DNA of 32,357 bases from Prasinococcaceae sp. CCMP 1430 (Eukaryota; Prasinodermophyta; Palmophyllophyceae; Prasinococcales; Prasinococcaceae), in NCBI GenBank assembly GCA_013416795.1, contig RQSC01000554.1:44310-76666 (forward strand), in the 5' to 3' direction. Shown here piece by piece: positions 19,025-27,635 of this stretch; the first letter of the stretch is position 1, and each line of letters begins with the position of its first letter. The position numbers and the translations under genes are program-made. The notes beneath the pieces are model-generated. The model made no database searches. It was not told where the DNA came from and saw nothing but the letters and a program-made list of their open reading frames with translations.

Positions 19025-20314
19025 ATGTCGCTGGACGTGCCACTGCTCGGGAAGATCACGCTGGCGGAGGAGGCGGAGTTCATGGTGTGCGTGGTGGGGA
19101 TCATGTCGAGCCTGGTGGTGTACGGCCTCATGCAGGAGCGCATCGTGAGGCACCCGTACGCTGCGCCCGGCAGCGACGCCGCGGAGTTCTTCAACAGCTC
19201 GCTCTTCCTTGTGTTCTGCAACCGCATTTTCACGTGCGCGAGCGCGGCCGTGTGGTCCAAGGCCAAGGGGCAGCCTCTCGCGCCTGCGTGCCCGCTGTAC
19301 AAGTACGGCTCCATCTCGCTCAGCAACGTGGTCGCGACAACTTGCCAGTATGAGGCGCTCAAGTTCGTGTCGTTCCCCGTGCAGACGCTGGCAAAGTGCG
19401 CCAAGATGATGCCCGTGCTGGTGTGGGGGACCCTCATGAGTGGCAAGCGATACAAGGTAAAGCCCTCGCTCGCGCGCATGCGCGGGCCGCGCACGGCACA
19501 TCTTGCAAAGCGCTCACTCGGCGCGCTCGCTCACCTCCTCTCTCGCCCCCTCCCCTCCCTTTCGCCCCGCTCCGCCTCGCAGGTGTCCGACTACGCAGCA
19601 GCAGCGGCGGTCACTTTGTCCTGCACGTTCTTCTTGCTAGAGAGCGCGGGCGACAACGACGCAGGGAACGTGCGGCCGAACGTTGGCGCCATGGGCGGCG
19701 CTGTGGCCACCGCGTACGGCGTGGGCCTCATGGTGTGCTACCTGAGCTTCGACGGCTTCACCTCGACGTTCCAGGACAAGCTCTTCGCAGGGTACGAAGG
19801 GATGTCCATCATGAACCAGGTGTTCTGGGTGACCACGTTCTCCACGGGCGTCACGTTGCTCAGTCTGGTGTCCTCAGGGCAGCTCTGGCCCGCCCTCGCC
19901 ATGCTCATGCGCCACAGCTCGCTCGCAGGCCACGTCGTCCTTTTGAGCGTCGCCGCGACCGCAGGGCAGTTCTTCATCACGTACACCATCAAACAGTACG
20001 GCGCGCTGCCCTTCGCCACCATCATGACGACCCGGCAGCTGGTGTCGATCCTGCTCAGCTGCTTCATGTATGGCCCGCCGCTCAATCTTCGGCAGTGGAT
20101 CGCGCTCGTGGCAACCTTCGCGTCTCTGTACCTGCGGAACTATGGCAAGATGCAAGGCAAGAAGGCGCGCAGGCGAGGTCACGGTCCAGAGGATGCGAGC
20201 GAGGCAGGCGAGGGCGACGCCGAGCGCCTGGTCGGCGCCGATGCCAGTGGGGGTGACATGGAGCTCGGCAACCCGACGAGGCGAGCGCCGTCTGTAGTCG
20301 CGGAGGTGCGATGA
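19025..20314 (+). CDS. PAPST1: Golgi PAPS transporter (SLC35B2/PAPST1-like)
   Basis: Nucleotide-sugar-transporter family protein that most resembles carriers moving 3'-phosphoadenosine 5'-phosphosulfate into the Golgi for sulfation. Exons 19025-19456 and 19583-20314 give 387 residues. The intron (19457-19582, AAG|GTAAAG ... CTCGCAG) is 126 nt, phase 0 and stop-free. Family landmarks: YEALKFVSFPVQTLAKCAKMMPVL, LSFDGFTSTFQDKLFAGY, the MRHSSLAGHVVLLS block, GQFFITYTIKQYGALPFATIMTTRQ and LLSCFMYGP. About nine to ten hydrophobic segments are visible. The basic C-terminus (KKARRRG) ends in an acidic, Gly-rich tail. The ATG at 19025 is used; in-frame ATGs upstream (about 18965-18977) are possible but give Gly/Ala low complexity. 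Sulfated polysaccharides would be the likely products served. Confidence 0.88.
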   Translation: MSLDVPLLGKITLAEEAEFMVCVVGIMSSLVVYGLMQERIVRHPYAAPGSDAAEFFNSSLFLVFCNRIFTCASAAVWSKAKGQPLAPACPLYKYGSISLSNVVATTCQYEALKFVSFPVQTLAKCAKMMPVLVWGTLMSGKRYKVKPSLARMRGPRTAHLAKRSLGALAHLLSRPLPSLSPRSASQVSDYAAAAAVTLSCTFFLLESAGDNDAGNVRPNVGAMGGAVATAYGVGLMVCYLSFDGFTSTFQDKLFAGYEGMSIMNQVFWVTTFSTGVTLLSLVSSGQLWPALAMLMRHSSLAGHVVLLSVAATAGQFFITYTIKQYGALPFATIMTTRQLVSILLSCFMYGPPLNLRQWIALVATFASLYLRNYGKMQGKKARRRGHGPEDASEAGEGDAERLVGADASGGDMELGNPTRRAPSVVAEVR

Positions 20315-20385
20315 CGTGGACGCCGACGACGGCAAAGTCATTGGCGCGGGGGCTGGCTGGGCGCGCGCGCAGGCGGGCTCATCTC

Positions 20386-20410
20386 CATTAATATTCTGAC
20401 GTAATTATGT
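20386..20410. terminator. A/T-rich island downstream of the PAPS transporter
   Basis: CATTAATATTCTGACGTAATTATG lies 70 nt after the transporter stop. As at the other tail-to-tail junctions it probably marks 3' ends, and it supports a minus-strand gene ending just to the right. Confidence 0.45.
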
Positions 20411-20438
20411 GAGTGTCGACGATGGCGGCGCGCCTCTG

Positions 20439-20745
20439 TCACGGCCGCACGTGCTGTGGGTGCATGTCGTGCGCATGCGCTCGCCTATCTGCCCTCTCGC
20501 CCCCCGCCTCAAGGTCAGGCTCCCTCCTGTGGTCGAGCTCTTTGTCAACAGCGTGCCACGCGCGCGCGGGCCTCGCCAGCTGCGCTCCGCTCGCACCCCC
20601 GCCAAGCGCGTACGCTTCCCGCGACGTGCGCGGCCCATAGAGCCTCGCAACGTAGACCATAGCGCCGACGAAGACGAGCACGGTCACCGTCACACAGGCG
20701 GCAATGGCGGTGGTGCGCTTGGTGCGCTCGCGAGAAAGGGGGGAC
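20439..20745 (-). CDS. Possible small single-pass membrane protein (3' exon)
   Basis: A minus-strand frame contains RTKRTTAIAACVTVTVLVFVGAMVYVARLYG, a textbook transmembrane helix with basic flank. An Ala/Arg-rich then charged tail follows, ending at 20439. A pyrimidine-rich acceptor-like run (GTGTCCCCCCTTTCTCGCGAG) sits just before it, so the segment may be the last exon of a spliced gene. No ATG occurs in frame nearby, and the first exon was not found. It lies where the strict strand alternation predicts a minus-strand gene, and an A/T-rich island follows its stop. I do not recognise the family; it could still be a chance frame. Confidence 0.35.
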
Positions 20746-21338
20746 ACAAATTTGCGGTTGGCGCACGCCAAATGCCCGCGAAATCCAAAGCGTTTTTTGG
20801 TTCCTTTTGGTTTCGCTGCGTGGGGGGCTGGCGTGGCATCGATGGCTGCGTGGCATCTTCGGCCGGGGCGCCGCCTCGCTCTCGCGCGCCTCGCGGCGAA
20901 TTCCCGCTCCGCGGTTTGCGCGCAGGCCGCCCCGCCCAAACACTTTACGGCGAAGCCGCTCTGAATTGCAGGTGCGCCGCGGGATCGCGTATTCTATCCA
21001 TGCGGCGGCGCGCGCGTGGCGCGAGCGGTGGTGCGTGCGTGCGTGTGCGGGGGGGTGCCATGCCGGCGCGACGTCCGGGTCGCCACACGGCGCGCGCTGC
21101 CATCGCGCATCTCTCTCCAACCCCCCACCCTGGGCGCCTCGAACGGCGGCGTGGAGTCGCCCCGGCGGGGTGCGCGCCTCGGCTGCGGGGCGGGTTGAGT
21201 GCTCCGCGAGTGCGGGGAGGCGGGAGGGCAGGGGCCGCCGCCCGCGTGGCCTCCTCTCCGGCCGTTCGCGCGCACTCGCCACCGCGGGCACCGACCGCTC
21301 CCGTCGCGCGCACGCCCATCCTTCGCCCCTCGTGAGGG
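20746..21338. other. Intergenic region before the VTT gene
   Basis: Apart from a possible missing 5' exon of the minus-strand membrane protein, nothing is supported. A lower-GC stretch at 20748-20820 (CAAATTTGCGG, TTTTTTGGTTCCTTTTGG) may be promoter sequence. The remainder is GC-rich low complexity. Confidence 0.4.
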
Positions 21339-22216
21339 ATGGCTGCGGCTGCCGCCGCTGTGCGCGGGTGCGCGAGGGACACCCCAGGCCGCCTCTCGAT
21401 CAACCGCGAGACGCTCGAGACGACCGGTGAGACTAGGACGACGGCGCCCGCAGCCGCGATGGCAGCGCCGGCGGCGAGGACGAGGGCAACGGCTTGGGCC
21501 TGGGCGCTGGCGCGGGGTTGGGGGCCGCGGTTGGCCTGATCCTCGTTTTCGGGGTGACGGTGGGAGGCTCCATCGCGTACAAGGACCAGCTCACCGCCGC
21601 GCTGGACGCCTTCACGGCCTTGCTGGCGTCGCAGGGGTTGGCGCTGGGCTTGCTCGAGTACGCGGCGGTGTACATCGCGCTGGAGTTGCTGGCCGTGCCC
21701 GCCATCCCGCTCACCATGAGCGCGGGCGCCCTCTTCGGCACGCCGCTGGGCCTGGCGGTTGCGAGCTTCTCCTCGACCACCGCGGCGACCCTCTCCTTCT
21801 TGTTTGCGCGCACCATCGGGCGCGAGCGTGTGCTCAAGATGATGGAGGGCAACAGGAAGCTGCAGGCGGTAGACGAGGCCGTCGGCCGCGATGGATTTCG
21901 TGTGGTGGCTCTGCTCAGGCTGAGCCCGCTGCTGCCCTTTGCGCTGAGCAACTACGTGTACGGCGTGAGCAGCGTGGGCCTGCCCGCGTACGTGGCGGCC
22001 TCATGGCTGGGCATGCTGCCGGGGACGCTCTGGTTCGTCGGCGCCGGCTCGCTCGGCCGCTCGGTGTTGGCGGAGGGCGCGTCGGCGGGTGCGGGCGCAG
22101 GGGCTGCGGCTCTGGCGGCGAGCTTTGCGCTCAGCGTGCTCAGCGCGGGCTACGTGGGCAAGCTCGTCTCGGATGCCGTCAAGTCGGTCGACGATGAGGA
22201 GGCAACACTTTCGTAG
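21339..22216 (+). CDS. VTT-domain (TVP38/TMEM64, DedA-like) membrane protein, frame break
   Basis: Polytopic membrane protein with a VTT/SNARE-associated domain, related to TVP38/TMEM64 and bacterial DedA proteins, which include lipid scramblases. Domain landmarks: AVPAIPLTMSAGALFGTPLG, SSTTAATLSFLFAR, then FRVVALLRLSPLLPFALSNYVYG and a G-x-x-W-x-G segment, followed by a last hydrophobic helix. A plausible organelle-targeting N-terminus (MAAAAAAVRGCARDTPGRLS) begins at the ATG 21339. It is in another frame than the domain, whose frame is open only from 21437 and has no early ATG. One missing base between 21437 and 21536 would join them; this is likely an assembly error in GC-rich sequence, because the only donor-like site (CCG|GTGAGA, 21425) does not give a usable intron. 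Plastid homologues exist in plants. Confidence 0.82.
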
Positions 22217-22581
22217 CGACCACTGGTGCGTGGCGGTGCGAACTCAGGGGGTGGGGGGGTGGGGGGGGAGGGGGACGCACCCCGAGCGCAGCAAGCGGGC
22301 GCTGCCGGCGTGCCCAGCGTGATCCAAACACGGCAATGCGCGCGCGCTCGGCATTTCGAGTATCTCAGCGTGCTCGCGTGCCATGGCAGCAGACGCACGA
22401 CCACGGCGGTAAGAGCACAATTTTTTGTTCCCGATCCGAGTGGGGGCGTGAGCTGCGCCCGCGCGCGGGGCGACCGCTTGCACCGTTGAGCGGGGCGCTC
22501 GCGGGCGCGCTTGTATCGGCCGCACGTGCACTACCGCACTACCCCGCGCTCGGGCTGAGACCCTGTTACAGGCACGCAGTC
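22217..22581. other. Tail-to-tail spacer with G-rich tract
   Basis: The longest convergent gap of the window. It holds a strong G-rich stretch at 22243-22275 on the plus strand (runs of 5, 7 and 8 G; potential G-quadruplex) and a small A/T-rich spot at 22417-22430 (CACAATTTTTTG) that could serve 3'-end formation. No gene was seen. Confidence 0.45.
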
Positions 22582-25500
22582 TTATGGTGTCGCGCTGTAG
22601 ACGTTGAACCAATACTCCGCGTCTACGTCGGGCATAGAGAAAAACGCAAAGCCCGAGCTCTCAAGGTCTTTGCGCGCGGTGCCGACGAGCGTGTCGTAGA
22701 ACTCTTCGACGACGACGACTTTGCCCGCCGGATTGAGTCGAGAGTGCAGCGTACGCACCTGCTCCTGGCGCTTGGAGGCGTCCTGCGATCAGAGCACACA
22801 AACGGCGTGCGATTGCACGTGAGTATGATGACGGCGCGCGCGTGCGGGCAAGCGCGCCGGCCGGCCGGCCGGCCGGCCCGCCCGCCAGCGGACCGACCGC
22901 TCGGCACGCGCGCGCGCGCTGGCGCGTGCCGCGCACGCACCTCGTCGCCAAAAATCTCCGTGTACGCGTTGCAGCTCACAACGATGAGGTCCACTGGCAC
23001 TGGGAGCGCAGTCACATCGCTCGCACTGTCCGTCTTGACCACGCCGATGAGGCGCTTGAGCTCGCGCGCTCCAACGCGCGACTCGACGAATTCGGCCCAC
23101 ATGCGGGTCTCGAGCGCGCAGTAGCAGAACGCCTCCATGCTCTGGCCCGCGAGTGCCTCCGCGAGGTTGCATGTGAGCGCACCAGTTTTGTCACCGAGCA
23201 CCGCGACGGTCGGCTTCGGCGGGAGCAGCGTTCGCATGTAGCGCGCGGCCTTGACGCAATCGAACCTGTTGGCGAGGGCGTCGCGTGTGGTGGCCTCCGA
23301 TTGGAACTCGCCCAGGGCGGTATACTCTTCGTCCGCGTCCCGCTGCAGCGACGCGCCGCCGGTCGCCGCCGCCGCGCGCGCCCGGTTGAGCGCTTTGAAG
23401 TCCTCGAGGAACTTTGCTAGCTGCTCCTCCTCAACGCCACCCGTGAGGTACTTTGCCCCTGACTCCTCGGCAAGCACAAGCCAGAGGACGCCCTCGACGG
23501 CCTCCTGGCACTCGCCTGTGCGCGCGTACCACAGATCAATGAGCGTCTCGAGAAGGCATGGGTGTGCGCTGAACACGTCCGCCAGCTTGGCAGCATCATG
23601 GCGCAGCGCGTGCTCCACCGCGCGCGAGATGCACAGCAGCAGCTTGTGCGGCGTTGCATGGTTCAGCATTGCGACCATCGCATCGATGCCGCCGTGCGCA
23701 CCCGACTGCGACATCTCCTGCTGGAAGGCCGCGGTGGTCGAGCACGCCATGAGCGCCTCGGCCGCGGCTTCGCGCGTGCCCATTGAACAGGCGCCCTCGG
23801 GCGCGGTGACAAGCTCGAGCAGCGCGCCGGACGCGCCCAGCTCGGCGACGACCGGTGACACCTCGGGCGCGCGCGCGCACGCGCGCGCCAGCACCAGCGC
23901 AGCAGCCGCCTCCACGGGGGCGGACGAGTCGCGCAGGAGCGGCACGACCTGCAGCCAGCCGCTCGGCGAGGCGTGCAACAGCTCGACGAATTCTTGGCGC
24001 TTGCAAAGCGCGGCAAGGGCCTCGAGGGCGCCCTGCACAGCGCGGCGAGTGCCATCCGCCAGGCGTTCCACGGCGCGGAAGCTTCGTGCGGGCAAGGATG
24101 ATGGCACGATGCGTCAGCGCGGGTGCGAATGAGACCATTGGCGACATTCGCTGGCCCCGCCGCGCGCGCGCGCGCGTGCGCACCTCATGGCGATCCCCTT
24201 CCCGAGCGCCACATTTCGCGTCTCCGGCGCCTTTCGGCACTCGAAGTCGAGAAGCTTCAGCAGCGCGTCACACGTCGACTGCGTGCCCATCCTCTCGCAG
24301 AGCGTCGAGTCGCCACCCGCCGCCCCAGCCGCGAGCATGGCGGCGCACAGGCGTGCTTTGGGGTTGTCCGCCGCGGCGCCGCGGGCGACTGCCGCTGCGA
24401 GGGCGGCGCCGCAGCCGCGCGCGGCCTTGCGTGCGGGCGCGTGTTCCTCCATGAGCGGTGCCAGCACCGCAGCAGCCTTGTCTCGCAGCGACGCGGGGCC
24501 TTTTGCCATCATCTCCGAAAGGGCAGTCATGGTGGCAGGCGTCGCGAGTCCCGATGTGGCCGCACGGACCTTGCGCTCGAGGAGCATCTCGAGCAGCTCG
24601 AGGCCGCTATCGATGACCGCCACACGGCGGTCGCCCACCGTGCCGACAATGCGTCCGACAAGCGCCGTTTCCTTGGTAATGGCATCGAGCGCCTCATCGC
24701 ACGCGCTGGCGGCCGCTGCAAGCGTCGCGAGCACGCCCAGGTTGTCCTCGCCGTACACGGCGGCGAGCGCACGCACGCCGCCGAGGGCGGCGAAGTGCTT
24801 CGAGTTGCACGCCGCACCGCCGAGCAGCCTTCGTAGCTTCGTGAGGTCGAAGCGGATGGCCTTGGTGGTGGCGAGCCCGTCCTCGGCAGTGCGCGCACCC
24901 GAGCCTGCGGCGGTGGCAGCCGCCGCCGTCCCATGCGCGACGAGTCGCGCGACGCACTCCTCCGTCTCGAGCAGCTGGGCGCCACGCGACCCAGTCCCCA
25001 GCGCCCCCGAGGCCTTGGCGATGCGGGCATCAGCTACCTCGCTGCTGAGCGCCTGTGCAGCGACTGCGCGCTCCTTGGCATACGCGATGCTCTCCCGAAG
25101 CCGCAGTAGCTCGCCGTTGGTGGGCTCGAGCTCGAGCGCGCGCTGGCAGTCGGCGAGGGCCTCGTCCAAGCGGCCGAGTTGCTGGAGAGCCGATGCGCGG
25201 CGCATGCGCGCCTTCACGTGGGAAGCGTCGAGGCGCAGGGCCTTGCTGGCGTCGCTTGCCGCGCCCGCGGCGTCGTGCACCTTCAATCGCGCCATCGCAC
25301 GGTTCGCCAGCAGGGCCGCGCTCGGGCCATAGCGCAGGCCCTTCCAGTACTCCTGGCACGCGCCTGCGTAGTCGCCTCTGTTGAAGAGCTCGTTCCCCTC
25401 ATCGCGCGCGCGCTGCGCGCTGGTGGCGGCCGTGCGCGCGGCAGCCTCGGCGAGCTGTTCCTCGCGCGGCACCTCCTCGAGTCGCTCCTCGACGATGTAC

Positions 25501-25850
25501 CCGTCGTCGCTCTCATCGCCGTCGGAGTCGCCGGGGTCGAAGTTGTCCCACGAAGAGTAGTTGGTCTCGTAGCGCGCCGCGCCGGCCCCGGCGATGCTGG
25601 TTGCGCGCGCGGCGCCAGTCCCTCTCGGGCCGCCGTTCTCGTTTCGTTCCGTGCTATCCTGGCGCCGCACCTTGCGCGTGGTGACGCGCACGCGCCCTGA
25701 GTCGATGTCCGCCTGCGTCGCCATGAGTTCCGCGATGCGCGCACGCACCTGGTCCTCGTCGCGGAGGTCGACGTCGCCGAGCATCCGGATCACCTCGGGC
25801 GGCAGGTCGTTGAGAGGCCCTGCCATGCCCGACTGTACTGGTAGCAACAT
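22582..25850 (-). CDS. TPR-armadillo protein with C-terminal Rossmann-like domain
   Basis: Three exons, 25850-24184, 24081-22941 and 22782-22582, give 1002 residues. Introns are 102 nt (phase 2, ATGAG|GTGCGC ... CACGAAG) and 158 nt (phase 0, GAG|GTGCGT ... CGCAG). N-terminal region with PPEVIRML and an acidic WDNFDPGDSDGDESDDG stretch; three TPR units (about 145-255: GNELFNRGDYAGACQEYWKG, ANRAMARLKV, RRASALQQLGRLDEALADC). A long armadillo-like alpha-solenoid follows to about 790. TPR plus armadillo is the plan of TTC12, a cytoplasmic dynein-arm assembly factor. The end is different: TVAVLGDKTGALTCNLAEAL, PVPVDLIVVSCNAYTEIFGDE and GKVVVVEEFYDTL have the strand/loop pattern of a degenerate class-I methyltransferase fold. 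The start may be MLLPVQ (25850) or MAGPLN (25826). Confidence 0.75.
22855..22882. repeat. GGCC-rich palindromic repeat in intron
   Basis: Five to six CCGG/GGCC units inside the second intron of the TPR-armadillo gene. The run is self-complementary and may be troublesome for sequencing; no function is suggested. Confidence 0.7.
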
Positions 25851-25908
25851 GCCCACCGCAAGCGGCAGATGCGCGCAGTGGGAGCTGCCGAGAGGGCGGC
25901 TGGCGGTC

Positions 25909-25933
25909 GTGTGTGTGTGTGTGTGTGTGTGTT
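25909..25933. repeat. (GT)n microsatellite upstream of TPR-armadillo gene
   Basis: Near-perfect GT dinucleotide run, read as (CA)n in the 5' flank of the minus-strand gene, next to CCACCACCAC as at NAGK. Confidence 0.9.
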
Positions 25934-26110
25934 TGTGGTGGTGGGGGAAGACGGAGCGGCGCCGTCCCCCCGCAGCCGCCCGCCGCCCGGCCGGCCGCTC
26001 GCCTCGCTCGGGAAGTGCCTGCGCACGCGCGCAGCAGGCCGCGAGTGGCGAGCGGCGAGTGAGGAGCGACTCTTCCCCTCCAGACGCACCCTTTGCGGCC
26101 CCTTGTTCCG

Positions 26111-26153
26111 TCTCCCCCCCTCCCTCCTCCCCCCCCTCCACACACACACACAC
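26111..26153. repeat. CT-rich run plus (CA)n microsatellite
   Basis: Pyrimidine run followed by seven CA units on the plus strand, about 370 nt before the first ATG of the HAD gene; very similar to the tract at 9434-9493. Confidence 0.85.
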
Positions 26154-26685
26154 CGCGCCCGCCGCCCGGCCCTTCGTGCGCACGGCGGTTTGCGGAAGCC
26201 GTTACGACTCGCGAGCCGCGCGGCGGCCGCGCGCGGCACGAGGTCAAAAGCAAAGGCGAACAGGTCGTGAAGCGTCGCGGAGCCGGGAACAAACGCATGC
26301 GCCATGCGGGATGAGTGGGTGGCGGATACAACTCGCCCGTGGTATGTTTTCAGTTGTCATCCATTTGTACGTGTCCATCGGATTCGTTTTGATATGGCCA
26401 CGGGGCGCGCAGTGCGGCGCGCGCGCGCGCGTCGGGGAATTCGCGGGGATGCGCTCGCAAACGCCGCACGCCGCCGTTTGGAAGGACGACCAAATAAATA
26501 TGCCTTCTTGTGCCTGAGCGCGCGGAATGCGCTCCGAAATGGCAGGGGAGGCGGGTGCGCAGCGGACAGACATGGTTGCGGCGCGACGGCGTGCGCGCCC
26601 GCGGCCGGCGGGCGGCGGCAGGGAGCCGAAGGAGCCGAACGCACGCAGGCCCTTGACGCCGCTGGCGGCGGCGCGCGGCGACACG

Positions 26686-27527
26686 ATGAGCACCGCTGGC
26701 GCGCCAGCCGAGGCGTCCGCCGCGGTGCCAGCCGCACGGACCGCGACATTCTTCTTCGACTGCGACGATTGCCTGTACCAAAACAACTGGCGCACCGCCA
26801 AGCTGCTCACCCAGCGCATCGATGACTTTTGCTACGAGCGCATGCAGCTCGAACCAGGCCGTGCCTACGAGCTCTACAAGACGTACGGAACTTGCTTGCG
26901 CGGGCTGCTCGAGGAGCGCATCATCGAGGGCGACGCCGCAGTCGAAGAGTTCCTTGCGTTTTGCCACGACGTCGACCTTTCGGACATCACAGCCGACGAC
27001 GAGCTGCGCAGCATCATTCAGAGCGTCGCGCCCTCGGTACACAAGTACGTCTTCACTGCGAGCATCCGCGAGCACGCCCAGCGATGCCTGAAGCGCCTGG
27101 GCATCGAGCACCTCTTCATCGACATCATAGACTGCCGTTCGACCGAGCTCCATACGAAACACAGGTGCGAGACGCGGTGCGCTGCGGGCGAGCGCACGCG
27201 TTGCGGATTGCCACGGATCGCGCGGACTGCGTCTCGTCGCCGGCTGACGCGAGGCCATGCGCGCATGCCCGCGCCTCCAGCGAGGAGGCGTACCGCCTCG
27301 CGATGGCGCGTGCGGGCGTGTCGGACCCCTCGAGCTGCTACTTCGTGGACGACTCGGTGAGCAACATGAAGGCGGCCAAAGCGATGGGCTGGAACACGTG
27401 CCTCGTGGGCAGGATCCAGCGCGACACAGGCGCGCCGCTGGTGTGCGAGCACGCCGATGTACAGGTGGGCTCGCTGCACGAGCTGCGCGAGCTCAAAGAA
27501 TGGGCGCACCTGTTCTCCGACAGCTAG
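26686..27527 (+). CDS. HAD-family pyrimidine 5'-nucleotidase (SDT1/PHM8-like)
   Basis: Haloacid-dehalogenase hydrolase of the SDT1/PHM8 group, which removes phosphate from UMP/CMP or related nucleotides in yeast and plants. Exons 26686-27164 and 27281-27527 give 241 residues; the 116-nt intron is phase 2 (CACAG|GTGCGA ... CCTCCAG). Motif I is FFFDCDDCLY with the nucleophile and acid aspartates. YKTYGTCLRGLL belongs to the cap region. YVFTASIREHAQRCLKRLGIE carries motif II. The Lys of motif III falls at the splice junction (HTKHSEEAYRLAM). SCYFVDDSVSNMKAAKAMGW is motif IV. In-frame ATGs at 26527 and 26539 would add 50 residues of Arg/Pro-rich sequence; 26686 is preferred. The 3' end converges on the CK1-like gene. 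Confidence 0.9.
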
Positions 27528-27589
27528 AGACGCGACCTGGCGTCGAGCACGCGCGCGCTGGCTCGCTCCGTCGTCCGTCCATTCCTCGT

Positions 27590-27606
27590 TCCAATTATTT
27601 TACAAG
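27590..27606. terminator. A/T-rich island between HAD and CK1-like genes
   Basis: CCAATTATTTTACAAGG sits in the middle of the 108-nt tail-to-tail gap; a probable shared 3'-end zone. Confidence 0.45.
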
Positions 27607-27635
27607 GAGCTGATGGCATTCATTCGCCCTCGGGG

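Larger units (their letters stand above)
25851..26685. promoter_or_regulatory. Divergent intergenic region, TPR-armadillo / HAD nucleotidase
   Basis: It holds a (GT)n tract at 25909-25933, which is (CA)n on the strand of the TPR gene and ends 58 nt before its ATG. A CT-rich run then (CA)n lies at 26111-26153 on the other strand. Together they form widely spaced inverted repeats. A lower-GC block lies at 26325-26400, and AAATAAATATG at 26491-26501 is TATA-like, about 30 nt before a first possible ATG (26527). No gene was seen. Confidence 0.5.

Noticed and set aside
21425-21452. 28-nt intron explaining the VTT frame break
   Set aside because: GTGAGA to CGCAG gives about 27 nt, too short for other introns here, and it does not change the frame.
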